Shown here: positions 26,687 through 35,814 of the stretch, in pieces | Layout: the number at the start of each line of letters is the position of its first letter | Position numbering within the stretch: the stretch's first letter is position 1 | Origin: Olleya sediminilitoris | GTDB taxonomy: Bacteria; Bacteroidota; Bacteroidia; Flavobacteriales; Flavobacteriaceae | NCBI RefSeq assembly: GCF_016785945.1 | Contig: NZ_JAEMEF010000001.1 | Coordinates: 465,955 to 529,954, forward strand | DNA: 64,000 bases | Reading direction: 5' to 3' | Program-made: the position numbers and the translations under genes | Notes under the pieces: model-generated | Seen by the model: only the letters and a program-made list of their open reading frames with translations | Told to the model about the DNA's origin: nothing | Databases searched by the model: none

Positions 26687-28044
26687 TGCAAAAAAGCGCA
26701 TCTTCAGATTTAGGTAGTCAACCCATAAGCAAACTCTTGATTAAACAAGCAGTTCCTGCATCTATTGGTATTTTAGTGATGTCACTAAACATATTGGTGG
26801 ATACTATTTTTGTTGGTCAATGGATTGGCTCAACCGCAATTGCTGCTATAAATGTTGTGCTACCTGTATCGTTTTTTATTGCTGCTTTAGGTATGAGTAT
26901 TGGAGTTGGAGGATCTTCCATTATTTCTCGTGCTTTAGGTGCAGATAATAAGCCTAAAGCATTAAAAACATTTGGTAATCAAGTGGCATTAACGTTAATG
27001 TTTACTGTTGCTTTTGCTGCATTTGGGTTGTTTTTTGTAGATCAATTAATTCCAGCTTTTGGAGGTAAAGGAGTCATTTTTGATCCTGCAAAAATCTACT
27101 ATGAAATCATACTTTATGGTGTGCCTATTTTAGGTTTTGTCATGATGGGTAATAATGTGATCAGGGCAGAAGGAAAACCAAAATTTGCCATGTATGCTAT
27201 GCTAATTCCGTCTATTGGTAATTTGCTTTTAGATTATATTTTTATTGGTGTTATGGACCTAGGAATGGCAGGAGCAGCTTGGGCTACTACTGGGTCTTAT
27301 ATTGCAGCTTTCTTATTCATTTTATGGTATTTTCTGTCTAAAAATTCCGAATTAAAAATTAACGTATCTCATTTTAAACTTCAAAGCAATATAGTTGCAG
27401 AGATAGGCTCGCTTGGTTTTGTAACCTTAGCAAGACAAGCTGTAGTTAGTGTAACCTTTTTATTGGTTAATAATGTGTTGTTTGATTTTGGAGGTGAAAC
27501 CTCAGTAACTGCATACGCAATTGTAGGACGCATGAGCATGTTTGCTTTATTTCCTGTTTTTGGTATTACTCAAGGATTTATACCAATTGCTGGTTATAAT
27601 TATGGATCAAAGCAGTATAATCGTGTAAAAGAGGTTATTTACACAGCTATAAAATATGCTACAGTATTAGCAATTTTAGTCTTTGTAAGTTTAATGATTT
27701 TTCCAGATGTAATAACCAGATTGTTTACAACAGATTTAGAAGTTATAAATGTCACGCCAAACAATATGCGTTGGGCTTTTGCTGCAATTCCAATATTAGC
27801 AATACAGTTGATTGGAGCAGCTTATTTTCAAGCAGTAGGAAAGGCTTTGCCAGCGTTATTACTAACGTTAACTAGACAGGCTATTTTTTTTATACCATTA
27901 CTTTTTATTTTACCAATCTATTTTGGAGAGTTTGGAGTTTGGATGTCATTTCCAATTTCGGATGTTTTATCAACGATTATTACAGCCTACTTTTTAAGAC
28001 GAGAAGTAAAGTTAAATTTAAATAAGAGATTAGAAGACGCGTAA
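26686..28044 (+). CDS. MATE-family efflux transporter
   Basis: A 452-residue inner-membrane antiporter with about 12 hydrophobic segments in two halves. Family features include PISKLLIKQAVPASIGILVMSLNILVDTIFVGQWIG at the start, VGGSSIISRALG, and the second-half QGFIPIAGYNYGSKQYNRVKE. MATE proteins export cationic drugs or metabolites using Na+ or H+. The start overlaps the hemH stop by one base. Such coupling might reflect export of a porphyrin or heme-related compound, but that is speculation. It is followed 41 nt later by the BNR-repeat protein. Confidence 0.93.
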   Translation: MQKSASSDLGSQPISKLLIKQAVPASIGILVMSLNILVDTIFVGQWIGSTAIAAINVVLPVSFFIAALGMSIGVGGSSIISRALGADNKPKALKTFGNQVALTLMFTVAFAAFGLFFVDQLIPAFGGKGVIFDPAKIYYEIILYGVPILGFVMMGNNVIRAEGKPKFAMYAMLIPSIGNLLLDYIFIGVMDLGMAGAAWATTGSYIAAFLFILWYFLSKNSELKINVSHFKLQSNIVAEIGSLGFVTLARQAVVSVTFLLVNNVLFDFGGETSVTAYAIVGRMSMFALFPVFGITQGFIPIAGYNYGSKQYNRVKEVIYTAIKYATVLAILVFVSLMIFPDVITRLFTTDLEVINVTPNNMRWAFAAIPILAIQLIGAAYFQAVGKALPALLLTLTRQAIFFIPLLFILPIYFGEFGVWMSFPISDVLSTIITAYFLRREVKLNLNKRLEDA

Positions 28045-28085
28045 TAATCCTTATTTTTACTATTCGCAACCAATCCAGTATTAAA

Positions 28086-31000
28086 ATGAATACTTTAAAA
28101 TCACTATTATTTCTTTTTTTAATAGGAATTTCTACCACATCAAACGCACAAAATGTTAACCCTTCTGATTATTCTGGTTTAGAATATAGATTGTTAGGTC
28201 CTTTTCGTGGCGGAAGAAGCGCAGCTGTAACAGGAGTCGCTAATAAACCTAATTTATATTATTTTGGGTCAACAGGAGGAGGAGTATGGAAAACTTTAGA
28301 TGGTGGACGTCATTGGGATAATATTTCCGATGGCTTTTTTGGAGGAAGTATAGGTTCTATTTCTGTTTCTAAAAGTGATCCTAATGTTATTTATGTTGGT
28401 GGAGGAGAAAAAACCGTTCGTGGTAATGTGTCTTCAGGTTATGGAGTTTTTAAAAGTGTTGATGCAGGAAAAACATGGATAGCTTCCGGATTGAAAAATT
28501 CTAGGCATATTCCTAGACTTGCCATAGATCCTACAGACCACAATATTGTTTACGCTGGAGTATTAGGTAATATTTATAAACCAACACAAGATCGTGGTGT
28601 TTATAAAAGTATAGATGGAGGAAAAACATGGAAAAAAACCTTGTTTGTTAATAATCAAGCAGGAGTTGTAGATCTTTTAATAGATCCAACAAATTCTAGA
28701 ATATTATATGCTTCAACTTGGCGTGTTCAACGTACGCCTTATAGCTTAAGCTCAGGAGGAGCAGGAAGTGCTTTATGGAAAAGTACTGATAATGGCGAAA
28801 CTTGGACAGAAATTTCTAAAAACAATGGGTTTCCAGAAGGGACTTTGGGTATTATTGGAGTTACAGTTTCTCCATTAAATAACCAACGTGTTTGGGCAAT
28901 TATAGAAAATAAAGACAAAGGTGGTTTGTATAGAAGTGATGATGGTGGAGCTACCTGGAAACAAGTCAATAGTCAACGTAAATTACGTCAACGCGCTTGG
29001 TATTACACACGTGTTTACGCAGATACTAAAGATGTTGATGCGGTTTATGTCTTAAATGTTAGATATCATAAAAGTACAGATGGAGGAAAAACCTTTGGCA
29101 CATATAATGCACCACATGGAGATCATCATGATTTATGGATAGCTCCAGAAGATCCAAATAGAATGATAATTGGTGATGATGGTGGAGCTCAAGTCACTTA
29201 TGATGGTGGAGAAACTTGGAGCACCTATCATAATCAACCAACATCACAGTTTTATAGAGTAACAACAGATAATAACTTTCCATATCGTATTTATGCAGCA
29301 CAGCAAGATAATTCAACAGTCCGAATTCCGCATCGTACAGATGGAAGATCCATTACTAAAGATGATTGGGAAAGTACAGCTGGAGGAGAATCTGCACATA
29401 TCGCTGTAGATCCTGAAGATAATGATATTGTTTATGGAGGAAGTTATGATGGATTTTTAACCAGAAAAAACCACAGAACCGGAACTGTTAGAGCCATTAA
29501 TGTTTGGCCTGATAATCCAATGGGTCATGGAGCAGAAGGTATGAAATACCGTTTTCAATGGAATTTTCCTATTATATTCTCTAAGCATAATCCAAATAGA
29601 TTATATACATTTTCACAACATGTACACGTAACTGAAAACGAAGGTCAATCTTGGCAAATAGTTAGTCCTGATTTAACTAGAAATGATCCTGATAAATTAA
29701 AGTCATCAGGAGGACCTATTACACAAGACAATACATCTGTAGAGTATTATTGCACCATTTTTGCAGCACAAGAATCGCCAATAACAGAAGGGTTATTATG
29801 GGTTGGTAGTGATGACGGATTAATACATGTTACTAAAGATGGTGGTAAAAACTGGACAAATGTGACACCAAAAGGAATGCCTGATTGGATGATGATAAAC
29901 AGTATCGAGCCAAGTAATTTTGATGCAGGAACTTGTTACGTAGCAGGAACAAAATATAAAACAGGTGATTTTACACCTTATTTATATAAAACCACTGACT
30001 ATGGTAAGACTTGGAAAAAAATAACAAACGGTATTCCAAACGAACATTTTACAAGAGTGCTTCGTGAAGATCCAAAACAAAAAGGATTGCTTTATGCAGG
30101 AACAGAAACTGGACTGTATGTATCATTTAATGATGGTAAAAACTGGCAATCGTTTCAGCTTAATTTGCCAATTGTTCCAATAACAGATTTAACTATAAAA
30201 AACAATAATTTAATAGTTGCAACACAAGGACGTAGTTTGTGGATTTTGGATGATTTGTCAGTAATTCATCAAATGTCTTTATCTAATTTAAATGACGTGC
30301 AATTGTTTCAGCCTAAACCCACTTATAGAATGCGTGGCGGTTTTGCTAAAAACAGTAAAACTAACGGAACTAATCATCCTAATGGAGTGGTAACTTATTT
30401 CAATTTAAAAAACTATAAAGATAATGATGAGGTAAGTTTGACTTATTTTGATAAACAAGGCGATACCATTAAGACGGTTTCCACTAAAAATAAAAAAGAG
30501 GATAAGTTAGAAGTTAAAAAAGGTTTAAATCAGTTTGTTTGGAATATGACTTATAAAGGTGCCGAAAAATTAGATGGAATGATTTTATGGTGGGCAAGTT
30601 TAGAAGGCCCTAAAGCAACTCCAGGAACTTATAAAGTGACTTTAAATGTAAATGGTGTTAGTACATCGCAACCTTTTACTATTGTAGCTAATCCAAATGC
30701 TGAAAGCACTCAAAAAGATATGGATCAACAATTTTTGTTTATAAAAGATGTAAATAAAACTATTGATAACGCACATCAAGCGATTAAAAGTATGCGTAAA
30801 GTAAGTCAGCAATTATCAACTTTTGAAAAGCAATATAAAGATGATAAAAATTTAAAAGACTTATTAGATAAGGCTAAAACATTAAAGGAGAAATTTACTA
30901 AAATTGAAGAAGCCCTATACCAAACTAAAAATAAAAGTGGTCAAGATCCTTTAAATTTTCCTATTCGATTAACAAATAAATTAGGGCATTTGAATGCATT

Positions 31001-31175
31001 AGTTAGAATGGGAGATTTTGCACCAACGGAACAAGATATTGCTGTAAAAGATGAATTAACCACAAAAATTAATAAGCAATTAGAATGCTTTAATAGGCTT
31101 ATTAATGATGAGGTTACAGCTTTTAATACAGCCTTTAACGCTAAACAACTTAACTATTTATTTGTTCAAGACTAA
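28086..31175 (+). CDS. Exported sortilin/VPS10-like BNR-repeat protein
   Basis: A 1029-residue secreted or periplasmic beta-propeller protein. The signal peptide ends at STTSNAQ (res ~22). Many BNR/Asp-box repeats occur: STGGGVWKTLDGGRHW, SVDAGKTWIA, SIDGGKTWKK, STDNGETWTE, SDDGGATWKQ, TYDGGETWST, TKDGGKNWTN, TTDYGKTWKK and FNDGKNWQS, together giving a ten-bladed-propeller-like region over residues ~30-730. The C-terminal ~300 residues hold an Ig-like region and a coiled-coil-rich part (res ~870-980). Homologues are often labelled glycosyl hydrolase, but no catalytic residues can be assigned. Unlike the 54-kb paralogue it lacks a T9SS sorting domain. Its stop overlaps the hemJ start by one base. 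Confidence 0.87.
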   Translation: MNTLKSLLFLFLIGISTTSNAQNVNPSDYSGLEYRLLGPFRGGRSAAVTGVANKPNLYYFGSTGGGVWKTLDGGRHWDNISDGFFGGSIGSISVSKSDPNVIYVGGGEKTVRGNVSSGYGVFKSVDAGKTWIASGLKNSRHIPRLAIDPTDHNIVYAGVLGNIYKPTQDRGVYKSIDGGKTWKKTLFVNNQAGVVDLLIDPTNSRILYASTWRVQRTPYSLSSGGAGSALWKSTDNGETWTEISKNNGFPEGTLGIIGVTVSPLNNQRVWAIIENKDKGGLYRSDDGGATWKQVNSQRKLRQRAWYYTRVYADTKDVDAVYVLNVRYHKSTDGGKTFGTYNAPHGDHHDLWIAPEDPNRMIIGDDGGAQVTYDGGETWSTYHNQPTSQFYRVTTDNNFPYRIYAAQQDNSTVRIPHRTDGRSITKDDWESTAGGESAHIAVDPEDNDIVYGGSYDGFLTRKNHRTGTVRAINVWPDNPMGHGAEGMKYRFQWNFPIIFSKHNPNRLYTFSQHVHVTENEGQSWQIVSPDLTRNDPDKLKSSGGPITQDNTSVEYYCTIFAAQESPITEGLLWVGSDDGLIHVTKDGGKNWTNVTPKGMPDWMMINSIEPSNFDAGTCYVAGTKYKTGDFTPYLYKTTDYGKTWKKITNGIPNEHFTRVLREDPKQKGLLYAGTETGLYVSFNDGKNWQSFQLNLPIVPITDLTIKNNNLIVATQGRSLWILDDLSVIHQMSLSNLNDVQLFQPKPTYRMRGGFAKNSKTNGTNHPNGVVTYFNLKNYKDNDEVSLTYFDKQGDTIKTVSTKNKKEDKLEVKKGLNQFVWNMTYKGAEKLDGMILWWASLEGPKATPGTYKVTLNVNGVSTSQPFTIVANPNAESTQKDMDQQFLFIKDVNKTIDNAHQAIKSMRKVSQQLSTFEKQYKDDKNLKDLLDKAKTLKEKFTKIEEALYQTKNKSGQDPLNFPIRLTNKLGHLNALVRMGDFAPTEQDIAVKDELTTKINKQLECFNRLINDEVTAFNTAFNAKQLNYLFVQD

Positions 31176-31723
31176 TGGAATATTATAATTATATAAAAGC
31201 TTTGCATTTAATTTTTGTGGTCACCTGGTTTGCAGGCTTGTTTTATATACCTAGATTATTTGTGTATCAAATTGAGGCGTTTCACAAACCCTCTCCTGAT
31301 AAAGAAATTCTTGGTAAACAATTAAAACTTATGACCAAACGTTTATGGTTTATCATAACGTGGCCAAGTGCAATATTAGCAACCATTTTTGCTATTTGGT
31401 TGTTAATACTTCAGCCCTTTTGGTTGCAACAACCTTGGATGCATGTTAAATTAACCTTTGTAGGTTTATTGTTTTTATACCAAATCCAAACCCATATTTA
31501 CTTTAAACAATTGCAAAACGATGTCGTTAAAAAAACATCTAACTTTATGCGTATGTATAATGAAGGTGCTACATTTATACTGTTTGCAGTTGTCTTTTTA
31601 GTAATACTTAAAAGTGCTATAAATTGGGTGTTTGGAGTTATAGGTATTTTTATTTTAGGAGTGTTGTTAATGCTAGGTTTTAAGGTGTATAAGCGTATCA
31701 GAGATAAAAATCCAGATGCATAA
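31175..31723 (+). CDS. hemJ: HemJ-type protoporphyrinogen oxidase (CopD/UPF0093 family)
   Basis: A 182-residue membrane protein with four to five hydrophobic helices. The opening IKALHLIFVVTWFAGLFYIPRLFVY carries conserved His11. WMHVKL at residues 88-93 carries His90 and Lys92, and MRMYNE lies in the last third; these match HemJ, the heme-b-containing enzyme that oxidises protoporphyrinogen IX to protoporphyrin IX in bacteria lacking HemG or HemY. The name CopD is often attached to the same Pfam family. Location beside hemH and the hem operon supports HemJ. It would complete the path between hemF and hemH. Its ATG overlaps the BNR gene stop by one base. Confidence 0.85.
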   Translation: MEYYNYIKALHLIFVVTWFAGLFYIPRLFVYQIEAFHKPSPDKEILGKQLKLMTKRLWFIITWPSAILATIFAIWLLILQPFWLQQPWMHVKLTFVGLLFLYQIQTHIYFKQLQNDVVKKTSNFMRMYNEGATFILFAVVFLVILKSAINWVFGVIGIFILGVLLMLGFKVYKRIRDKNPDA

Positions 31724-31780
31724 TTCAAGCAGTAGCTTATCCAGTCTATTTTTTGGTTTGATTATTGCTATATTTAAACA

Positions 31781-33232
31781 ATGAAAATAACTAAACTCTC
31801 ATTACGACTTCGTATATTTTTTGCTATGATTTTTTTGGTGCTATTAGCATCCATTTTAATTGCATTAGTAGCAGCATACCAATATTCTGAAGAGACTCAA
31901 GATTATCATGAGCAACGTTTAGAGCGTAAAGAAAAAAATATAAAACGTCACTTAGATTTTGTAATAAGAGAAACGACTTTTGAGGTCATTCCAGAAAAAT
32001 TACCTTTAATATTTAAAGATGAAATCTACAAAATTGCAGATATACATGGACTTAAAGTTAACCTGTATGATTTAGAAGGATCATTACTAATTTCTTCTAA
32101 AGCCAGTCTACCTCTTGATGATGTTGAGTCTTGTATACAAGCAGAAATACTTAATAATTTATCTAATACTTCGGGTCATAAGTTTGTTGATATTAGAGAA
32201 GAAAAAGGCGAAAATTTTAGATCATCCTACACGTATATCACAGACCAAAAATACAAACCATTAGCCATTTTAAACCTTCCGTATTTAGAAAACGACGACT
32301 TCCTTTCTAGAGAGTTAAACGAGTTTTTTGAACGTCTAGGTTATACCTACCTTTTAATGCTAATTACTGCAATTGCATTAGCTTATTTTTTATCTAAATA
32401 CATTACAAAAACACTAAAGACAATTAGTGATAAAATGAATCAAACACGTTTAGAAAAACGTAACGAAAAAATTGAAATAAAAAGTACAACTCAAGAAATT
32501 TCAACGCTTGTAAAATCATATAATAGTATGATTGATCAAATTGAAGAAAGTGCTGTAAAACTTGCTAAAAGCGAGCGTGAGCAAGCTTGGCGAGAAATGG
32601 CAAAGCAAGTGGCACACGAGATTAAAAATCCATTAACACCAATGCGATTGACTGTGCAGAGTTTTCAGCGCAAGTTTGACCCCAAAGACCCAGAAATAAT
32701 CTCTAAATTAGACGAGTATAGTAAAACGTTAATTCAGCAAATAGACACCATGAGTTCTATTGCTGGTGCATTTTCTAACTTTGCTAAAATGCCAGCACAA
32801 CAAAACGAAATGCTAAATGTTGTCAAAATTGTGGATTTAGCATTAGATATTTTTAATGAAGATTACATTCATTTTGAAGCAGAAAAGGAAGAAATTATTG
32901 CCAAATTTGATCGCACTCAGTTAATAAGAGTGTTGACTAATCTAGTAAAAAATGGGATTCAGGCAATACCAGACGAGAAAACACCTAAGATAATAGTTAG
33001 TGTTTCAGAAAAAGAGGAACATGTTGTTTTAGCAATTTCGGACAACGGAATAGGTATTTCAGAAGAAAATAAAATTAAAGTTTTTGAACCTAAATTTACC
33101 ACTAAATCTAGCGGAATGGGTCTTGGTCTAGCAATGGTTAAAAATATTGTCGAAACTTATAAAGGAACAATTACCTTTGTAACACAAAAATATATTGGGA
33201 CAACCTTTACGGTTAGATTTCCTAAAGAATAA
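31781..33232 (+). CDS. Orphan membrane sensor histidine kinase, NtrY-like
   Basis: A 483-residue two-component sensor. The first transmembrane helix is at residues ~10-32, a ~150-residue periplasmic sensor domain follows, and the second helix is at ~188-205. A HAMP-like linker covers ~206-258. The kinase core has phospho-acceptor His279 in VAHEIKNPLTPMRLTVQSF, an N box NLVKNGIQAIPD, and G boxes DNGIGISEENKIKVFEP and GMGLGLAMVKNIVE. The AHEIKNPLTPM form is typical of NtrY/nitrogen-type kinases. No response regulator is adjacent, so the partner must be elsewhere. The inducing signal is unknown. Confidence 0.92.
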   Translation: MKITKLSLRLRIFFAMIFLVLLASILIALVAAYQYSEETQDYHEQRLERKEKNIKRHLDFVIRETTFEVIPEKLPLIFKDEIYKIADIHGLKVNLYDLEGSLLISSKASLPLDDVESCIQAEILNNLSNTSGHKFVDIREEKGENFRSSYTYITDQKYKPLAILNLPYLENDDFLSRELNEFFERLGYTYLLMLITAIALAYFLSKYITKTLKTISDKMNQTRLEKRNEKIEIKSTTQEISTLVKSYNSMIDQIEESAVKLAKSEREQAWREMAKQVAHEIKNPLTPMRLTVQSFQRKFDPKDPEIISKLDEYSKTLIQQIDTMSSIAGAFSNFAKMPAQQNEMLNVVKIVDLALDIFNEDYIHFEAEKEEIIAKFDRTQLIRVLTNLVKNGIQAIPDEKTPKIIVSVSEKEEHVVLAISDNGIGISEENKIKVFEPKFTTKSSGMGLGLAMVKNIVETYKGTITFVTQKYIGTTFTVRFPKE

Positions 33233-33242
33233 TAATAAATCA

Positions 33243-33260
33243 TTTTCGCTTTCGCGGAAA
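33243..33260. repeat. Short GAAA-loop hairpin, possible dispersed repeat copy
   Basis: On the minus strand the core CGC GAAA GCG forms a short hairpin with outer TTT/AAA pairs and one mismatch. Similar GC-rich TTTCGC-type hairpins recur in flavobacterial intergenic regions by general knowledge. Only this copy was found in the window, so its status as a repeat is unproven. Confidence 0.3.
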
Positions 33261-33278
33261 TAACTAAACATACTTACA

Positions 33279-34061
33279 ATGAATTTTGAAAACATCTTAA
33301 GCAGTTCAGAAAACGGAATAACAACTATTACAATTAATAGGCCTTCTAAATTAAATGCATTAAATAAAGCAACTATCGAAGAGTTGCACCAAGCATTTGA
33401 TGTAGCTAACAAAGCAGCAGAAACTAAAGTTATTATTGTAACCGGAAGTGGAGAAAAAGCTTTTGTTGCAGGAGCAGATATTAGCGAATTTTCTAACTTT
33501 AGTGTTGAAAATGGAGGTAAATTGGCAGCCAAAGGTCAAGAGATTTTATTCGATTTTGTTCAAAACCTTAATACTCCAGTAATTGCAGCTGTAAATGGTT
33601 TTGCATTAGGAGGAGGATTAGAGTTGGCTATGGCAGCACATTTTAGAATAGCTAGTGATAATGCAAAAATGGGATTACCAGAAGTTAGTTTAGGCGTGAT
33701 TCCTGGTTATGGTGGTACACAACGTTTGCCACAATTAGTTGGTAAAGGACGTGCTATGGAAATGGTTATGACAGCAGGTATGATTGATGCAGCAACAGCA
33801 TTAAGTTATGGTTTAGTAAACCATGTGGTTTCTCAAGAAGAATTATTACCTCTTGCTCAAAAATTAGCAAGTAAAATTATGAGAAACTCATCTGTAGCTA
33901 TAAGTAAAGCAATCCAAGCTGTTAATGCAAATTATACAGATGGTGTTAATGGTTTTGAAACCGAAATAGAGCAATTTGGCGCTTGTTTTGGTACACAAGA
34001 TTTTAAAGAAGGTACGACAGCTTTTTTAGAAAAGCGTAAAGCTGATTTTCCTGGTAAATAA
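33279..34061 (+). CDS. Enoyl-CoA hydratase/isomerase (crotonase) family
   Basis: A 260-residue cytosolic crotonase. The oxyanion-hole segments AFVAGADISE (res 61-70) and NGFALGGGLELAMAAHFRIA are present. The catalytic glutamates are at E115 (GGGLE) and E135 (GLPEVSLGVIPGYGGTQRL), 20 residues apart as in classical hydratases. It would hydrate trans-2-enoyl-CoA in fatty acid or short-chain acid breakdown, possibly crotonyl-CoA. It lies 46 nt behind the histidine kinase gene but the two are not obviously related. A strong hairpin terminator follows. Confidence 0.94.
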   Translation: MNFENILSSSENGITTITINRPSKLNALNKATIEELHQAFDVANKAAETKVIIVTGSGEKAFVAGADISEFSNFSVENGGKLAAKGQEILFDFVQNLNTPVIAAVNGFALGGGLELAMAAHFRIASDNAKMGLPEVSLGVIPGYGGTQRLPQLVGKGRAMEMVMTAGMIDAATALSYGLVNHVVSQEELLPLAQKLASKIMRNSSVAISKAIQAVNANYTDGVNGFETEIEQFGACFGTQDFKEGTTAFLEKRKADFPGK

Positions 34062-34083
34062 TATTTACTAAAATATATTATAT

Positions 34084-34117
34084 AAAAAAAGACACCTGTT
34101 TAAGGTGTCTTTTTTTA
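34084..34117. terminator. Bidirectional terminator after enoyl-CoA hydratase
   Basis: Stem AAAAAAGACACCT / AGGTGTCTTTTTT with a 5-nt loop at 34098-34102. It is situated between the convergent hydratase gene and the small secreted-protein gene. Confidence 0.87.
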
Positions 34118-34141
34118 TAAGGGCAAAAAATATTGTAGTTA

Positions 34142-34726
34142 TTATAAGTTTACATCGTATGTAAATGTTCTATTATTAGCTGTAATTACTACTTTGTAAT
34201 CGTCATCTTTATCTTCTAAAAGCTTAAATCTTTTTCCAATAGATGTTGTGTTTTTAATAGTTTCGCTATAAATAGTTTCAGAATCTTTGTATAAAATCTC
34301 AATAGAATAGTCTGACTTTTCTGCATTAAAAGCAGTAATGTAAATTGTATGGTTGTCACTACTAACCTTTGGCTTGTTTATTACAGATAATTGCTTTTTG
34401 TTAAAAGTCACTTTATTAGCTTCTACTATAAAAGGGTAGATTCTAATTTGGTAATTTTTATCTAATTCAAAAATGTAATTTCCGTTTGGTAAGGTTGTTA
34501 AGTCAAAAGACTTGTTGTATTCTCCACTTGTTTTAATAGCTTCTTTATAAAGAATTAATCCAAAAGCATCTTTTACAAGTAATTGGTCGCCTTCATTTAC
34601 ATTATCAAACATCAAGAGTGTCTTACCATCCTCTTTGTTAAATAAAGTTTTCATCTCTGTTGCTGTGCTGCTTAGTGTAGCAAATACGATTGCTAATACT
34701 AATAGGTTTTTTGTAAAGTTTTTCAT
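34142..34726 (-). CDS. Small exported hypothetical protein
   Basis: The 194-residue product has a signal peptide (MKNFTKNLLVLAIVFATLSSTATE) followed by a beta-rich domain with extended strands such as NYIFELDKNYQIRIYPFIVEANKVTF and HTIYITAFNAEKSDYSIEILYKD. The pattern resembles short periplasmic proteins with C-terminal Ig-like or T9SS-like strands, but no known family is recognised. The frame is open for a further 25 codons upstream to 34801. That extension lies over and beyond a TAACTTTG -7 element at 34756-34763, so the ATG at 34726 is chosen. It stands divergent from the second AraC-type regulator gene. Confidence 0.65.
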   Translation of the reverse strand: MKNFTKNLLVLAIVFATLSSTATEMKTLFNKEDGKTLLMFDNVNEGDQLLVKDAFGLILYKEAIKTSGEYNKSFDLTTLPNGNYIFELDKNYQIRIYPFIVEANKVTFNKKQLSVINKPKVSSDNHTIYITAFNAEKSDYSIEILYKDSETIYSETIKNTTSIGKRFKLLEDKDDDYKVVITANNRTFTYDVNL

Positions 34727-34755
34727 AATCTCAATAGGTTTACTGATTATGTTGG

Positions 34756-34763
34756 CAAAGTTA
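34756..34763 (-). promoter_or_regulatory. Putative -7 element for the small exported protein
   Basis: The minus strand reads TAACTTTG (TAnnTTTG), 29 nt before the ATG at 34726. It helps exclude the longer upstream start. Confidence 0.4.
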
Positions 34764-34881
34764 GAATACAAAAGCAGTTTAAATAACATTAGAATTATCA
34801 AATATGTGTGCTATATTAACAAGATTATTATTAGCGAAAACGTTATAGGTTAATTTAGTATATTTTAGTGTTAACTTTGCA

Positions 34882-34889
34882 TATATTTG
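34882..34889 (+). promoter_or_regulatory. Putative -7 element for the second AraC-type gene
   Basis: TATATTTG matches the Bacteroidota -7 consensus exactly. The longest open frame would start with a TTG inside this box, which argues for a start further downstream at the TTG of 34929. Confidence 0.5.
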
Positions 34890-34928
34890 CAAACTAATAA
34901 TTGTTATATTTATTTAAAGTTTTTTAAA

Positions 34929-35798
34929 TTGAATACAAAACCTACATTTAAAAAAATTACACCAACTTTTGGAAGTTCGGTAATTGCTGTGCATAAAACT
35001 AAAAAACGTAAGCGTAGTGATGCTTTTTGGCACTTTCATCCAGAGGTAGAGATGGTTTATGTTAATAAAGGAAAAGGAAGACGACATATTGGTAATCATT
35101 TATCTTACTTTAATAATAGTCAGCTAATATTAATAGGCTCTAATTTACCACATAACGGATTTACAGATCGATTAACTTCTAAAGGAAAAGAAACATTAAT
35201 ACAGTTTCATCCAGATTTTTTAGGACAATCAATTAATAATCTACCAGAATTAAAAAACATCTTGCAGTTATTAGAACGTGCAAAGCATGGCATTTTGTTT
35301 AAACCAGAAATAAAAAGTGTAGTAGGCCCAAAAATAGAAAAGCTACCAAAATATGAAGGAATAAAACGTATTACTAAATTACTTGAAATTTTAGAGCTTT
35401 TAGCTTTAACTAATGATTATACATTACTTAATGAAAATGGTTATGTTCTAGAAACACAGCCACAGGATACAGATAAAATAGATAAAGTTTATAAATACGT
35501 CAATAAAAACTTTCAAGAGCATATTACATTAGATCAAATATCAGATCATGTAAACATGACTGTTCCTGCTTTTTGTAGATACTTTAAAAAGATAACCAGC
35601 AAGACTTTTACACAATTTGTAAACGAGTATCGTGTGTTTTATGCAACCAAATTATTAACAGAGAGTCAAAGTAGTATTACTGACATTTGTTTTGAATGCG
35701 GTTTTAATAATTTTTCTCATTTTAATAAAGTGTTTAATGATGTAGTTGGTAAGCCAGCCTCTAAATATAGAAGTGAAATTAAAGCAATGATCCAGTAA
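34929..35798 (+). CDS. AraC-family transcriptional regulator with cupin sensor domain
   Basis: A ~289-residue regulator. Residues ~15-110 form a cupin-type ligand domain (DAFWHFHPEVEMVYVNKGKGRRHIGNHLSYFNNSQLILIG). The C-terminal part carries the two AraC helix-turn-helix units (ITLDQISDHVNMTVPAFCRYFKKITSKTFTQFVNEYRVFYATKLL; SSITDICFECGFNNFSHFNKVFNDVVGKPASKYR). There is no ATG; the TTG at 34929 (NTKPTFKK...) is chosen since the alternative TTG at 34887 falls within the putative promoter. Cupin-AraC proteins often control sugar or polysaccharide use, but no such genes are near. A 57-codon ORF follows 16 nt downstream. Confidence 0.88.
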   Translation: MNTKPTFKKITPTFGSSVIAVHKTKKRKRSDAFWHFHPEVEMVYVNKGKGRRHIGNHLSYFNNSQLILIGSNLPHNGFTDRLTSKGKETLIQFHPDFLGQSINNLPELKNILQLLERAKHGILFKPEIKSVVGPKIEKLPKYEGIKRITKLLEILELLALTNDYTLLNENGYVLETQPQDTDKIDKVYKYVNKNFQEHITLDQISDHVNMTVPAFCRYFKKITSKTFTQFVNEYRVFYATKLLTESQSSITDICFECGFNNFSHFNKVFNDVVGKPASKYRSEIKAMIQ

Positions 35799-35814
35799 TA
35801 AAAAGATTGTAATT

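Noticed and set aside
33243..33260. Possible dispersed family-wide hairpin repeat.
   Set aside because: Only one copy found in the window, so kept at low confidence as a feature and not raised as a finding.
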